From: a virus
Strand: one strand, 5' to 3'
Length of the DNA stretch: 41,978 bases
IMG/VR virus record: IMGVR_UViG_3300020469_000090
Span: 1-41,978 of that record
Below the pieces are notes generated by a model that was given only the letters and a program-made list of their open reading frames with translations, was not told the origin of the DNA and did no database searches. Shown piece after piece: positions 20,603-29,822 of this stretch (within the stretch, counting starts at the first letter, position 1; the number at the start of each line of letters is the position of its first letter). A program made the position numbers and the translations under genes.

Positions 20603-22671
20603 CAATTAGAAGTTACGTTAAAATTAAACCATTAAAAGATGATGGTGCTTTTTCTGCAAATTTCAATGAAATCAGGAAGGGTATCAATCGTACTGGAGAA
20701 GTAGTAGAAAATATTGGTAGTAATTTAGTTGAGACACATAAACTAATAAGGTTTGAGAAAGAATGGTTAAGGGATGATCAGAAGAGAGAGGTAAAGGAAG
20801 ATAAGGTTGAGGCAAAGGAGAAACTTAGTACATTCCAAAAATGGTCTAAGGGATTCAAGAATATGTTCCGTCTCAAGCAAAGAGAGGAATTAGCTGAGGA
20901 TCCTAATGATAAACAAGAAGGTGATGAATTAGCACCAGAGGAAAGTGCAAAAGTTAAGGTAATGGGTAAAGCGATGGGCTGGTTGAAGTCTCTAGCTAAT
21001 TTTTTAATGCCTATATTTAAGTTTTTCCTACTAAGGGCAATGCTTAAGTGGTCATCAGATCCAGAGAATGCTAAGAGATTAAATAAAGTTTTTAGACTAG
21101 TAGTAGCTATAGGTAAGTTTGCATGGAATATTGGTAAATTTGGTGTAGGTCTTATTGTATCTGGACTTAATAATGTATTTGGTGCATTTGAGAATGGTGA
21201 TGGACCTATTAAGAAGGGATTTAGTTTCTTATTTGGTGCATTTAAACTATTTGCTGGTTTTAAGACTCTTCAATATCTATTGAATCCTCTTAAGATATTC
21301 ACTGATGGTAAGAGATTACTTGGACTATTCAATAATGTTAATGATAAGGAAGTAGAGTTTAAAAAGAATGAGCAGTGGCGTAAGTTTGGATATAAGGATA
21401 AGGAAACAGGTAAGATCTATACGGAGCAAGAATATAAGGCACAGAAGAAATCAGTAGAGAGACAACAGAGGAAGTTAAGAGCACAGGGTAAGAATGCACA
21501 AGCAGATAAGGTTGGGAAGGGTTTTAATAATAGGATAAAGAATCCTACCAGATTACAGAAGGGTAAGAATATAGGTAAAGGTTTAATGAAACCTGGTGCA
21601 CAGAAGGGTATTGCTGCTATTGGTGGTATAACTCGTATTGCATCAGGTATTGCAATGGGTGAGGATAAGACTACAGCAGTTGGTGCTGGTATTGGTCAGG
21701 CAGCAGGTGGTATGATAGGTGCTGCTGCTGGTACTGCATTATTGGGTCCATTCCTAGGTCCATTTGCACCTATTGTGGGTAATGCTATTGGTGGTTTCTT
21801 AGGTGAGTGGGTAGGTAAGACATTCTTACCAATGATTAAACCAATATTTGAACCTATCCAGAAGATGTTTAAGATGTTGGGCACAGTGGTTACTGACATT
21901 GCTGGACAGACTGGTATTACAGAATTCCTTGGCACATTCTTCCAGTTTGTAGGAGAGCTTGGTAAGGTATTATTTAATGTGCTTGGGTGGATAATGAAAC
22001 CAATAACGTGGTTGTTGGGTGGTGCAATTAAGGTACTTGGAGGTGTTATAGGTTTTATCATCAATTCTGCTAAGAAGATATGGGCAATAATATCAACGCC
22101 TGGTAAAGTAATAAGGCAGATTATATGGGATAGATCGTTAGAGAATGTAGGAAATGATATAGAACTTGAAGACGTTGGTAGCAATTCTGTTGGTGGACCT
22201 GTCAAGACTCCTGAGAAGAGGATGCGTGGTGGGATACTACCCATGAGGAAGGAACCAGATATAATTCAAAGGATGAGAGGTGGTTCTGTTGCCAATATTA
22301 CTAATAATAATATAGAGTATGCTGCTGGTGGTAAAGTTATTAAACAGATGTTTGCTACTGGTGGAGATGTTACGACTAATATTAGTAACACTGTTAACAA
22401 TACGAAAGAGAAATGGAATCCTACTGTTGGTAGGTTGAGTCGGACTATTCCTCAAGGACCAGACTTTGATATGCAATCAGTGAGTGATAAAAGAGATATG
22501 GTTATGAAGAGTATTCAAGAGAAGCAAAGGAGAGATACTCAGATGGATGACTTAATGATATTACCACCTAAACTTATTGTACAAAATAATACTCAGAAGG
22601 TAATAAATAATGTAGGTAGTGCTCCTGCCAAAGCAGTATATGTATCACCTAGTCCAATGTTTACCTGTTAA
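20599..22671 (+). CDS. Tape-measure-like tail protein A (paralogue pair)
   Basis: A 690-aa protein. It has a charged coiled-coil stretch at ~55-110 (KREVKEDKVEAKEKL), hydrophobic helices at ~132-195 (LMPIFKFFLLRAMLKW, VFRLVVAIGKFAWNIGKFGVGL), and a Gly/Ala-rich membrane-like block at ~363-420 ending in PMIKPIFEPIQKMFKMLG, then polar low-complexity C-terminus with GG-rich pieces (YAAGGKV, FATGGDV). Coiled coil plus hydrophobic segments fits a tape measure. In T4 the tape measure is gp29. The next gene is homologous. The start overlaps the previous stop. Confidence 0.65.
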   Translation: MTIRSYVKIKPLKDDGAFSANFNEIRKGINRTGEVVENIGSNLVETHKLIRFEKEWLRDDQKREVKEDKVEAKEKLSTFQKWSKGFKNMFRLKQREELAEDPNDKQEGDELAPEESAKVKVMGKAMGWLKSLANFLMPIFKFFLLRAMLKWSSDPENAKRLNKVFRLVVAIGKFAWNIGKFGVGLIVSGLNNVFGAFENGDGPIKKGFSFLFGAFKLFAGFKTLQYLLNPLKIFTDGKRLLGLFNNVNDKEVEFKKNEQWRKFGYKDKETGKIYTEQEYKAQKKSVERQQRKLRAQGKNAQADKVGKGFNNRIKNPTRLQKGKNIGKGLMKPGAQKGIAAIGGITRIASGIAMGEDKTTAVGAGIGQAAGGMIGAAAGTALLGPFLGPFAPIVGNAIGGFLGEWVGKTFLPMIKPIFEPIQKMFKMLGTVVTDIAGQTGITEFLGTFFQFVGELGKVLFNVLGWIMKPITWLLGGAIKVLGGVIGFIINSAKKIWAIISTPGKVIRQIIWDRSLENVGNDIELEDVGSNSVGGPVKTPEKRMRGGILPMRKEPDIIQRMRGGSVANITNNNIEYAAGGKVIKQMFATGGDVTTNISNTVNNTKEKWNPTVGRLSRTIPQGPDFDMQSVSDKRDMVMKSIQEKQRRDTQMDDLMILPPKLIVQNNTQKVINNVGSAPAKAVYVSPSPMFTC

Positions 22672-22674
22672 TAA

Positions 22675-24768
22675 ATGGCAGAAGTAAAAGCTAAGGTCAA
22701 TAAAGCAGTTGTTTATAAGATGATCTCTTATAAAGGGAAGACTGGTGCGAACAACTATACTCCTTTAACAGCAGCACAGAGATTACCTAAGCACGAGAGA
22801 AGTATATCTACAGGATTTACTACTCTTATTGCTGGTTTGAATGCACTTGGTGCTACTCTTAATAGTATTGCTAATAATGTGCAGAACATGTTAGAGTTCT
22901 GGAGAGATGCTATAAGCACCCAGATCAGAGGACAGACTGATGTATTAAAGCAAGAGAAGAAGACGGATGTACAGGAGAAGAAATTAGAGAAGAAGAAAGA
23001 GAAGCAGAAGTTTGATCAAAGGAAGCTAGGAGAGAGAGAAAAGGATATAGAGGCATTAAAACCTAAGAAAAAGAAGTTTAAATCTACCTTAGAGAAGAAG
23101 GAGACTAAGAAACCTTCATGGTTGCAAACTCTTTTTAATGCTTTAGGTACCTTGGTAACTATGGCAGTCCTCAAGGTTGTATCTGAGAACCCTGAGACTA
23201 TTAATAAGTTAGTTAAGGTAATACTTGCTATAGGATCATTTGCTGCTAAAGCTATTGAATTCCTTGGTGGTCTAGCACTTGATGGTATTATCGATTTCCT
23301 TGAGAATCCAATAAGTTTGAAAGGATTCTTTGGTATATTTAAGTTTCTACTTGGAGCAGTACCTTTATTTGCTGCATTTACCTTTCTAAAGAATCCTGCT
23401 GGATCTATTAAACTTGTTGGTAAGGTGATGGGTGGCATCATCAGTGGTCTCAAACGAATGTTTGGGATGAATAGTAAGGCAGATAAATTAAAACAATTCA
23501 AACTTAAGAAGTTGGGAGGACAGAAAGGTAACTTCTTTACTAGTAAAGCAGGTAAGATTGGTCTTGGTTTAGGTGCTGGATTTGCTACTGGTACAGCAAT
23601 TAAAGCTGCTGGAGGTACTAATGCTGAGGCAGTAGGCGGTGGTGTTGGAGCAGCAGGTGGTCAAATGGCAGGTGCAGCATTGGGTGCTGCTACTGGTATT
23701 CCAGGTATGGGTGTTGTTGGTGGTATGGTTGGTACCATGGCAGGTGGTGCTGTTGGTAAAGCGATAGGTCCTATGGTAGAACCGATCATTGAACCTATGA
23801 AAGAATGGTTTAGCATGGTTGGTAAGGTATTCAATGATGTATTAGCAGATATTAAGGAACCCCTAGAGGAATTCTTCACTACTCTTGGGAAGTTTATGAG
23901 TCAGATACTTGAAGTAGTAGAACCTCATCTACCAATGATTAGTAAGATAATCAGTGTAGGTCTACAAACAATGTTTGCACCTTTATTCTTAGGTATCAGA
24001 GCATTGACTGCGGTCATGAAATTATTTACAGGTGGGGACAAAAAGAAAGACGAGGATGTTAAACCTACTAAGGGTAAGATGGATGGTGGTAAGGTACCAC
24101 CTCTTGCTAAGGGTGGTTGGATAACTGGACCTCAGTCTGGATACCCAGTCTCAATGGATAGTGGTAAATCTATATCATTCATAGGACATGGTACTGAGTG
24201 GGTAGGTAGAAAGAGAGCGAGTGGTGGATTTGTTATACCATTTGATACTCCTGCTACTAGAACTAATAAGAGTCTAACTACTAGAAGATATAAAGAAGCA
24301 GCTAGAGGTGGATATACTTTACCAACTTATGCATGGGGTGGTAAATGGTTTAAGAATAAAGTAAGTCAGGTAAAGGATAGATTAGTTGATGAGCAGGGTA
24401 AACCAAAGGGTGCAATGGGATGGTTAGCTGGTGCTGCTGATCAGGCAACAGGAGGTTTCTTTGATTTTGATAAGCAAGGACATTCATTGTATCAAGCATC
24501 TGGGGTGCTTCAGAAGTCAGGTGATCTCATAGATAATCTTAAGCAGAAAAGAAATGAAGAAAGAAATAAGAGGTTGCAAGCTGCATTAGATGGTGCTCAA
24601 CCTACAGTAATTAATAATGAGTTGGATCCAATTAGTATGGGAGGTGGTACTCAAGATTCATTCCCAATTATAGTACCAAGTGATCATGACTTAGATCAAG
24701 ATAAGTATATAATGCCTAAGTTTGGTCTCATCGCTGAAATGAAAACAGATCCTGTGGAGTTAATGTAA
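22675..24768 (+). CDS. Tape-measure-like tail protein B (paralogue pair)
   Basis: A 697-aa protein homologous in layout to the preceding one: coiled coil at ~90-150 with many lysines and glutamates, hydrophobic helices at ~153-215 (LGTLVTMAVLKVVSENPETINKLVKVILAIGSF-type; the PEN/PET..NK-V...IG pattern is shared), and a Gly/Ala block at ~313-370 followed by PMVEPIIEPMKEWFSMVGKV. The C-terminal part has GGWITGPQSGYPVSMDSG, FIGHGTEWVGRKRASGG and PFDTPATR, a motif set I recall from cyanophage tail proteins. It starts 3 bp after the preceding stop. Confidence 0.65.
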   Translation: MAEVKAKVNKAVVYKMISYKGKTGANNYTPLTAAQRLPKHERSISTGFTTLIAGLNALGATLNSIANNVQNMLEFWRDAISTQIRGQTDVLKQEKKTDVQEKKLEKKKEKQKFDQRKLGEREKDIEALKPKKKKFKSTLEKKETKKPSWLQTLFNALGTLVTMAVLKVVSENPETINKLVKVILAIGSFAAKAIEFLGGLALDGIIDFLENPISLKGFFGIFKFLLGAVPLFAAFTFLKNPAGSIKLVGKVMGGIISGLKRMFGMNSKADKLKQFKLKKLGGQKGNFFTSKAGKIGLGLGAGFATGTAIKAAGGTNAEAVGGGVGAAGGQMAGAALGAATGIPGMGVVGGMVGTMAGGAVGKAIGPMVEPIIEPMKEWFSMVGKVFNDVLADIKEPLEEFFTTLGKFMSQILEVVEPHLPMISKIISVGLQTMFAPLFLGIRALTAVMKLFTGGDKKKDEDVKPTKGKMDGGKVPPLAKGGWITGPQSGYPVSMDSGKSISFIGHGTEWVGRKRASGGFVIPFDTPATRTNKSLTTRRYKEAARGGYTLPTYAWGGKWFKNKVSQVKDRLVDEQGKPKGAMGWLAGAADQATGGFFDFDKQGHSLYQASGVLQKSGDLIDNLKQKRNEERNKRLQAALDGAQPTVINNELDPISMGGGTQDSFPIIVPSDHDLDQDKYIMPKFGLIAEMKTDPVELM

Positions 24769-26307
24769 ATGGCAATAAAGAAGTTATTAGACGCTGTAAC
24801 AGGTGAGTGGAGAAACGTATCATACGGTCTCACTAGAGAGGATACCTTTCAGAGTGGATCTCCTAGAGAATATTTAATGAAGCAACTTGAGTTGGAAACT
24901 ATTCATGGTGAAACCTTTGACATTGAGAATATTGTAGTAGACGTTGCATATCATGAGTCTATTGAGTCAGCATTTCTTAGGGCTGATATTTCTGTTGTAG
25001 ATGCTTCTAATTTTTATCAGAGACTACAAGGTGGTGAGAAGATTCATATTAATTGTGTTACTGCTACTGCTCTTGATAAAGAACCATTGCAGACTACATT
25101 ACAGGTGTATAAGATTGGTAGTGTGATTAAAGCTGAGAGAGGACAGATGTATGTTTTACACTGCGTATCTCCAGAGATGTATCATGATGAGATGAATAAG
25201 GTATTTAAGGGATTCGGACCTGGTGAGAAGAGTAAAGCACCTAAAGAGAATTGTTTACCTAGAATGATATGTGAGGATTATCTTAAGTGTAAGGGTAATG
25301 CTAAGAAGGTTAAGGCGAAAAGTTTTGAGAATCATTCCCCATACAGTTTCATATCATGTAATTGGAAACCATCTGATGTAATTGCATATATCTCTGACAG
25401 AGTTAGTAGGATTGAAGCTAAAGGATCGTCTAAAGGATCCAATAAACAATCTGGTTTCTTATTCTGGGAGAATAGGAATGGATTTAATTTTAGATCTATT
25501 GATGGTATTGCTTCAGGTGGTGCTACTCAGGGTAATGTATATACCTACACATATCAGATGAAGGGTAACGAGGGTGTTGATGGTAGATATGCTATTGAAA
25601 CTGTTAGTTATCCAGATAAATCAAATCATCTGGAGAATATGAGGATGGGTACCTATAAGAATTCTGCTATAGGTATATCAATGGGTGAACAGAAGAATAG
25701 TTATGCACCTACTTCTGGTAAGAAAGAGCAAGCAGATGAATCTGAGGACTGGAGAGCAACTGCTACAGGTGGTGCTGGTAAAAATCCTGCACCAGGTGGT
25801 ACTATATCAGCACCTAGGATATTAACTTTGAATGATGTATATGGTAAGGCAAATAAGGTTACTGAGGCATATGGTGGAAGGGCAGAGATGCCTATACAGA
25901 TACCAGAATTCTTTGATATAGAGAAAGCAAAACCTACTAGGATGAAGATAAGAGTTTTGCCTGGATTGACAAAGCAACCTAACACATCAGCACCTAATAA
26001 TGGCACGAACCCTAACATAGATGCTATGGCAGTTGCACAATATGCAGCAGCGAGGTATAATTTACTTAAGGCAATTAAGTTGAATATTACCGTTCCTGGT
26101 AATACTGAACTTACAGCAGGTTCTTTGATTAAAGTAATCATACCTGCGTCTTTGCAAGACGGTGATAATGTCCAGACAGACGAACAGTTTAGTGGACTAT
26201 ATCTTATTGCTGGATTGACACACTTGTACCGAAGGACTGGCATAACTACCAAGTTGTATCTTGTTAGAGATTCCAAACCAGAGCGTCAAAAGAAGAAGAC
26301 CGCATAA
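24769..26307 (+). CDS. gp27: Baseplate hub subunit gp27-like
   Basis: A 512-aa protein starting directly after the previous stop. N-terminal half: IENIVVDVAYHESIESAFLRADISVVDASNFYQRL and IGSVIKAERGQMYVLHCVSPE, typical of hub beta domains. The C-terminal TAGSLIKVIIPASL...DEQFSGLYLIAGLTHLYRR...TKLYLVRDS pattern is the gp27/gpD-type hub ending. In T4, gp27 (391 aa) forms the trimeric ring that holds the gp5 needle. A ~110-residue Gly/Pro/Thr-rich insertion at ~305-400 accounts for the extra length. The stop forms part of the late box at 26303. Confidence 0.8.
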   Translation: MAIKKLLDAVTGEWRNVSYGLTREDTFQSGSPREYLMKQLELETIHGETFDIENIVVDVAYHESIESAFLRADISVVDASNFYQRLQGGEKIHINCVTATALDKEPLQTTLQVYKIGSVIKAERGQMYVLHCVSPEMYHDEMNKVFKGFGPGEKSKAPKENCLPRMICEDYLKCKGNAKKVKAKSFENHSPYSFISCNWKPSDVIAYISDRVSRIEAKGSSKGSNKQSGFLFWENRNGFNFRSIDGIASGGATQGNVYTYTYQMKGNEGVDGRYAIETVSYPDKSNHLENMRMGTYKNSAIGISMGEQKNSYAPTSGKKEQADESEDWRATATGGAGKNPAPGGTISAPRILTLNDVYGKANKVTEAYGGRAEMPIQIPEFFDIEKAKPTRMKIRVLPGLTKQPNTSAPNNGTNPNIDAMAVAQYAAARYNLLKAIKLNITVPGNTELTAGSLIKVIIPASLQDGDNVQTDEQFSGLYLIAGLTHLYRRTGITTKLYLVRDSKPERQKKKTA

Positions 26308-26310
26308 ATA
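26303..26310 (+). promoter_or_regulatory. T4-type late promoter box CATAAATA
   Basis: It lies 32 bp before the CP12-like gene. TAA is the stop codon of gp27. Confidence 0.6.
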
Positions 26311-26334
26311 ACTATACACTCTACAGAGACAAAC

Positions 26335-26562
26335 ATGACAACTATAGAGCAACACATACAGCATGATAAGGAAAAGATCGATGATCCAACAGTATCACCT
26401 GCTGCACGTCGCCACTTTAAAGAAGAATTACACGACCTTATCGACTATGCTGACCACCATAAAGCAGAGATAGATGCTGGTGATCATCATGATCCAAACT
26501 GCTTAGAACTATTCTGTGATCAGAACCCTGATGAACCTGAGTGCTTAGTCTACGACGATTAA
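26335..26562 (+). CDS. cp12: CP12-like Calvin-cycle inhibitor
   Basis: A 75-aa acidic protein whose C-terminus LELFCDQNPDEPECLVYDD matches the CP12 consensus (CDxNPxxxECxVYDD), with the C61-x8-C70 redox pair that binds GAPDH and the terminal YDD. The middle helix EELHDLIDYADHH fits the EEL...AAAAH region. The N-terminal cysteine pair of plant CP12, used for PRK, is missing; C56 is an extra cysteine. In host cells CP12 bridges GAPDH and PRK and inhibits the Calvin cycle. Here a late box precedes it. His-rich patches occur at 41-52. Confidence 0.85.
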   Translation: MTTIEQHIQHDKEKIDDPTVSPAARRHFKEELHDLIDYADHHKAEIDAGDHHDPNCLELFCDQNPDEPECLVYDD

Positions 26563-27024
26563 ATGAAATTCGAGGATGTAGTAGGTCACTACAGGAATAG
26601 AGATCAAGCATTTTCTAATCCAAGTACGTGGCCTCAGATCGATATTCGTATAGAGAAATGTGATAAATGTAATCACATGATTACCACTAAATCGTGGTAT
26701 AAGTATAAAGGAGAAGAAAGTCCATATAACTATATACAGTATGATTATGAGCAGATGGATGAAAGCATCGTCTATACTAAAACTCGCAATCTTCTCACTG
26801 ATACTGATTCCTGTCCTTTCATTTGGCACTGGGATGGAGTTTGGTGGAACGGTAATACTGATGGAGAGTGCATCCAAGGTAATACGAGGATGGTCTCCAA
26901 GATAAGATTCAATGGTAATGAGTATCGTGCTATTGATACTGGATATGATTTAGAGACAGGAAAGTTCCGATGGGGTAAAGAAGAATCGGAAGGAGAATTT
27001 CTCTTTAAAAGACTTGATAAATAA
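26563..27024 (+). CDS. cpeT: CpeT/CpcT-like phycobiliprotein lyase homologue
   Basis: A 153-aa protein directly after CP12. The features GHYRNRDQAFSNPSTWPQIDIRI near the N-terminus, SPYNYIQYDYEQMD, CPFIWHWDGVWWNGNTDGEC and the closing LETGKFRWGKEE...FLFKRL correspond to CpcT/CpeT (G.(Y/F).N..QA, Y.EQ, Y.R, D.GYD..T....WG...GP..F). CpeT-type lyases attach bilin chromophores to phycoerythrin beta-subunits. Phage versions occur in marine Synechococcus and Prochlorococcus viruses. The GP before the final F is changed to EGE. The stop codon region overlaps a late box. Confidence 0.85.
   Translation: MKFEDVVGHYRNRDQAFSNPSTWPQIDIRIEKCDKCNHMITTKSWYKYKGEESPYNYIQYDYEQMDESIVYTKTRNLLTDTDSCPFIWHWDGVWWNGNTDGECIQGNTRMVSKIRFNGNEYRAIDTGYDLETGKFRWGKEESEGEFLFKRLDK
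27016..27023 (+). promoter_or_regulatory. Late promoter-like box GATAAATA
   Basis: It lies 27 bp before the gp5 start, at the end of cpeT. The first base differs from the C/T of other boxes. Confidence 0.5.
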
Positions 27025-27042
27025 AAGAAAACTATATTAGTA

Positions 27043-29793
27043 ATGGCAGTACGTACTGATTACATTGGAAGAGACGGATACACCTGGTGGGTAGGAGAGG
27101 TCGAGGACATTGAAGACCCCTCTGAGATCGGGCGTGTCAAGGTGCGTATTCTTGGTTGGTATACTGGTAGTGGCGATTCTGAGGCATATTTAAAAGAAGT
27201 ACCTAGGGAAGTATTACCTTGGGCAACTGTTTTACTGCCTTGCGATCAACCACAAGTTAAGTCCAGTGGTACTTCAACAGAATTGCAATGTGGTGCATGG
27301 GTATTAGGTTTCTTCCTTGATGGTGAAGAAGGAAATATACCATGCGTGTTGGGTGCTTTTAGAGGATTCCAACAAGAGAAGAATGAGTCAATGACTACCA
27401 TTGCTGACCCAACGATTGCAGAGAAATTAAAGACTGCATCTCCGAAGCAAGATAATTTAAAAGGTGAATCACAATTTGATGGATCACCATTCCCTAAGAC
27501 ACCCCTATCACCTGCTAGTCCTAAAGGTGCAGTTGAAGAGTCAAGAGGTGCTGGTATTAATATGGCAGAGGTAGTAATACCAGGTCATCCTGTAACTAAC
27601 CCTTCTAAACCACCTGTAAATGCACAGAGTATTGGTGATGGTGTTGCTGGTCCTTCTGGTAAAGGATTTCAAACAGATATGAAGAGGATGCTCACTGAGT
27701 TGGGTGAGATGTCTGCTGCATTGGGATCTGGTCCTGGTGGATTTGTTTCTATTATCACTGGTAATCCAGTAGCAGGAGATAAGGTGAGACAACACCTAGG
27801 TAGGGTAATGAACTTCTTATCTAGTGGTATAGCAGGTATTCTTGCACCTCTTAAAGAGATGTTGGCGAAGTTAATTGCTGAGGTCGTAGCAATGCTTGTT
27901 AAGATTGTATCTCAGTTTGTACCAGTTATAGTTGTACAACTACTGATGACATTCTTAGAGCAAATCTTTGCTCTATTCTGTGCTAAGACACCAATGTGGT
28001 TAGGACTGGTGAAGAGTGCGCTATCGGATACGGCAAACTTTGCTAATCAAATGGCGAGCCTTGCTGTAGATAAAATTGCTAAGAGTGAGATTGCTGGTAA
28101 GGTTGATTCTGCTGTTAAAGGTTTAAGTAATCGTATCTTAGATGGTATCACCAGTGCAATGAATCGTGTTAAGGGTGTTGCTGGCGATGTGATATCTGCT
28201 ATTGGTAGTGCTAAGGGTGCTGCTGGTCTAGGTGAGATGGGTGAAACCGTCCAAGCAATATTTGAGTTTGACTTTTCCTCATTAGATTGGGGTAGTTTGA
28301 TGCAGATCCTTCTTGCTATTTTAGGAGCACTATTCAAAAAGAGTTGTAACAGGAAGATCAAGAGGCCGAAGTCTAAGGCATGGTTCCCTCTCATAGGTAC
28401 AACAGAATGTGATAACTTAGAAGATGCCATTAAAGGCACACCATATGAGAATGTGGATAACCTTTATAATCCAGGCACCTCTGATGAGACTGTAGTCAAT
28501 ATGGTAAGTAAGGTTGAATCAGTAAGTGGTAGTTATATTGACGGGATGTTTGAGAACACCAACCCTTACTTACAACAAACATATAGTGCATTAAATGGTA
28601 CAAGAATTATAGATGATGCCACTAAAGGTAAAGAGAAGAGGATGGTTACTGGTCCTGGTGGTGTTTCAACTTTTGAGGATAAGTTTGGTAATAGACATAC
28701 CAACGTACCTAATAATGATACTAAGATATGTGCTAGAGACGAGTGTAAGACTGTCAAAGGTAATCATGCTATGACAGTAGAAGGTGACTTCTATCTTAAG
28801 GTAATGGGTAACATGCATTTCGAGGTAGGTGGAGCATGGAATACACATGTATCTCAAGGACCACAGTCAGAGTCTTCTGGCGATTCTCAAAACCCTACAG
28901 AGACTTCTGATGCTGCTAGTCAACTTTCACAGGCAGATACTAATGTGACTTCTGGTCAGGTAGGAGCAGATATTGTAGAGCAAGCAAGGACAGGTCAGGT
29001 TAGTGATTCTGGACAATCACAGGTAACTGCTGCTGAAACCAGCGAGATGTATACTTCTGATCAGAAGAGGAGAGAAGATTTAAGAAAATTAAATGTAGGT
29101 GGTTTCTATCCAGTAAATGACATTCCATTTCCACCTGGATCTGATAGTATGGGTAGGACAACATTTGGACCACAGTTAGCTGGAGGATTAAGTGAGGAGA
29201 CTGAGCAGAAATCATCTGCTAGATTCGAGGGTGATCGTGATATATCAGTGGGTGGTGAGTATAAAGTCCAAGGTGCTAAAGTTAGTTACATTGGTATTGA
29301 GTCTTTAGCTATCAATGCTCAAGACGTTAAGATTGAAGGTAATGCTATTGAGTTGATTGCAGATGGTGAGATAATACAACAAGCAAACTGGATAACATCA
29401 TTCTTAAACTCTGGAAGATTTGAGTTTATTGCATTATTCAATCCCACTTCAGCATCCCTGACTGGTCAATTCAACATGGTTAAGGGTGCTATCGTTGATA
29501 TTACTACGGATTTACCATTCCCAGCAATTGCACCACCAGCACAAGTTAGAATCACAGTTGGTCAGACAATGCCTGGTAGTATGGCAGATGTGTTGACTGG
29601 ATCTCAGAATTGTTTCCATGCAACTTTCATCACTGCACCTACTGGTGTTATTGCTGAATTTGTGCCACAAGGTGCTATTATTAACCAGTGTAACAATGGT
29701 ATGGGAGCATACGTGGTCAACAGTGGTTACTTGGCAGTAGGTTGCTCTGCTGGTCCTTGTCAGGTCTTTGGCTTGCCAATTCTACTAAACTAG
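27043..29793 (+). CDS. gp5: Baseplate hub needle protein gp5-like
   Basis: A 916-aa protein. Residues 10-110 form the gp5 OB domain (WWVGEVEDIEDPSEIGRVKVRI, LPWATVLLP, GAWVLGFFLDGEEGNIPCVLG). Residues ~255-455 are hydrophobic, helical and Ala/Gly-rich (LAPLKEMLAKLIAEVV, VPVIVVQLLMTFLEQIF), not seen in T4. At 571-603 four VxGxxxxx octapeptides (VKGNHAMT, VEGDFYLK, VMGNMHFE, VGGAWNTH) give the triple-stranded beta-helix needle signature, interrupted by a Ser/Thr linker before VGGEYKVQG at ~730. No T4-lysozyme domain is evident. The needle pierces the outer membrane. Confidence 0.82.
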   Translation: MAVRTDYIGRDGYTWWVGEVEDIEDPSEIGRVKVRILGWYTGSGDSEAYLKEVPREVLPWATVLLPCDQPQVKSSGTSTELQCGAWVLGFFLDGEEGNIPCVLGAFRGFQQEKNESMTTIADPTIAEKLKTASPKQDNLKGESQFDGSPFPKTPLSPASPKGAVEESRGAGINMAEVVIPGHPVTNPSKPPVNAQSIGDGVAGPSGKGFQTDMKRMLTELGEMSAALGSGPGGFVSIITGNPVAGDKVRQHLGRVMNFLSSGIAGILAPLKEMLAKLIAEVVAMLVKIVSQFVPVIVVQLLMTFLEQIFALFCAKTPMWLGLVKSALSDTANFANQMASLAVDKIAKSEIAGKVDSAVKGLSNRILDGITSAMNRVKGVAGDVISAIGSAKGAAGLGEMGETVQAIFEFDFSSLDWGSLMQILLAILGALFKKSCNRKIKRPKSKAWFPLIGTTECDNLEDAIKGTPYENVDNLYNPGTSDETVVNMVSKVESVSGSYIDGMFENTNPYLQQTYSALNGTRIIDDATKGKEKRMVTGPGGVSTFEDKFGNRHTNVPNNDTKICARDECKTVKGNHAMTVEGDFYLKVMGNMHFEVGGAWNTHVSQGPQSESSGDSQNPTETSDAASQLSQADTNVTSGQVGADIVEQARTGQVSDSGQSQVTAAETSEMYTSDQKRREDLRKLNVGGFYPVNDIPFPPGSDSMGRTTFGPQLAGGLSEETEQKSSARFEGDRDISVGGEYKVQGAKVSYIGIESLAINAQDVKIEGNAIELIADGEIIQQANWITSFLNSGRFEFIALFNPTSASLTGQFNMVKGAIVDITTDLPFPAIAPPAQVRITVGQTMPGSMADVLTGSQNCFHATFITAPTGVIAEFVPQGAIINQCNNGMGAYVVNSGYLAVGCSAGPCQVFGLPILLN

Positions 29794-29801
29794 GGTATAA
29801 T
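29773..29801 (+). promoter_or_regulatory. Sigma-70-type promoter of the talC operon
   Basis: TTGCCA at 29773-29778 and a perfect TATAAT at 29796-29801 are separated by 17 bp. Transcription would start near 29808, before the ATG at 29823. The -35 lies in the gp5 coding end. No late box is present, so this operon should be readable early by host polymerase. Confidence 0.75.
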
Positions 29802-29822
29802 ATTTTCAGTGACCCATCTAAC

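Noticed and set aside
21696-22244. A 182-aa open frame on the minus strand
   Set aside because: It mirrors the Gly/Ala-rich and Pro-coding composition of the tape-measure gene on the other strand, has no own start signals, and reads as low-complexity Pro/Ile/Asn.
23016-23501. A 161-aa minus-strand frame inside tape-measure-like protein B
   Set aside because: Antisense shadow of a Lys-rich coiled coil; Phe/Leu/Asn-rich and without signals.
25701-26276. A 191-aa open frame on the minus strand inside gp27
   Set aside because: Fully antisense to a recognised hub gene, with no promoter, ribosome-binding site or domain.
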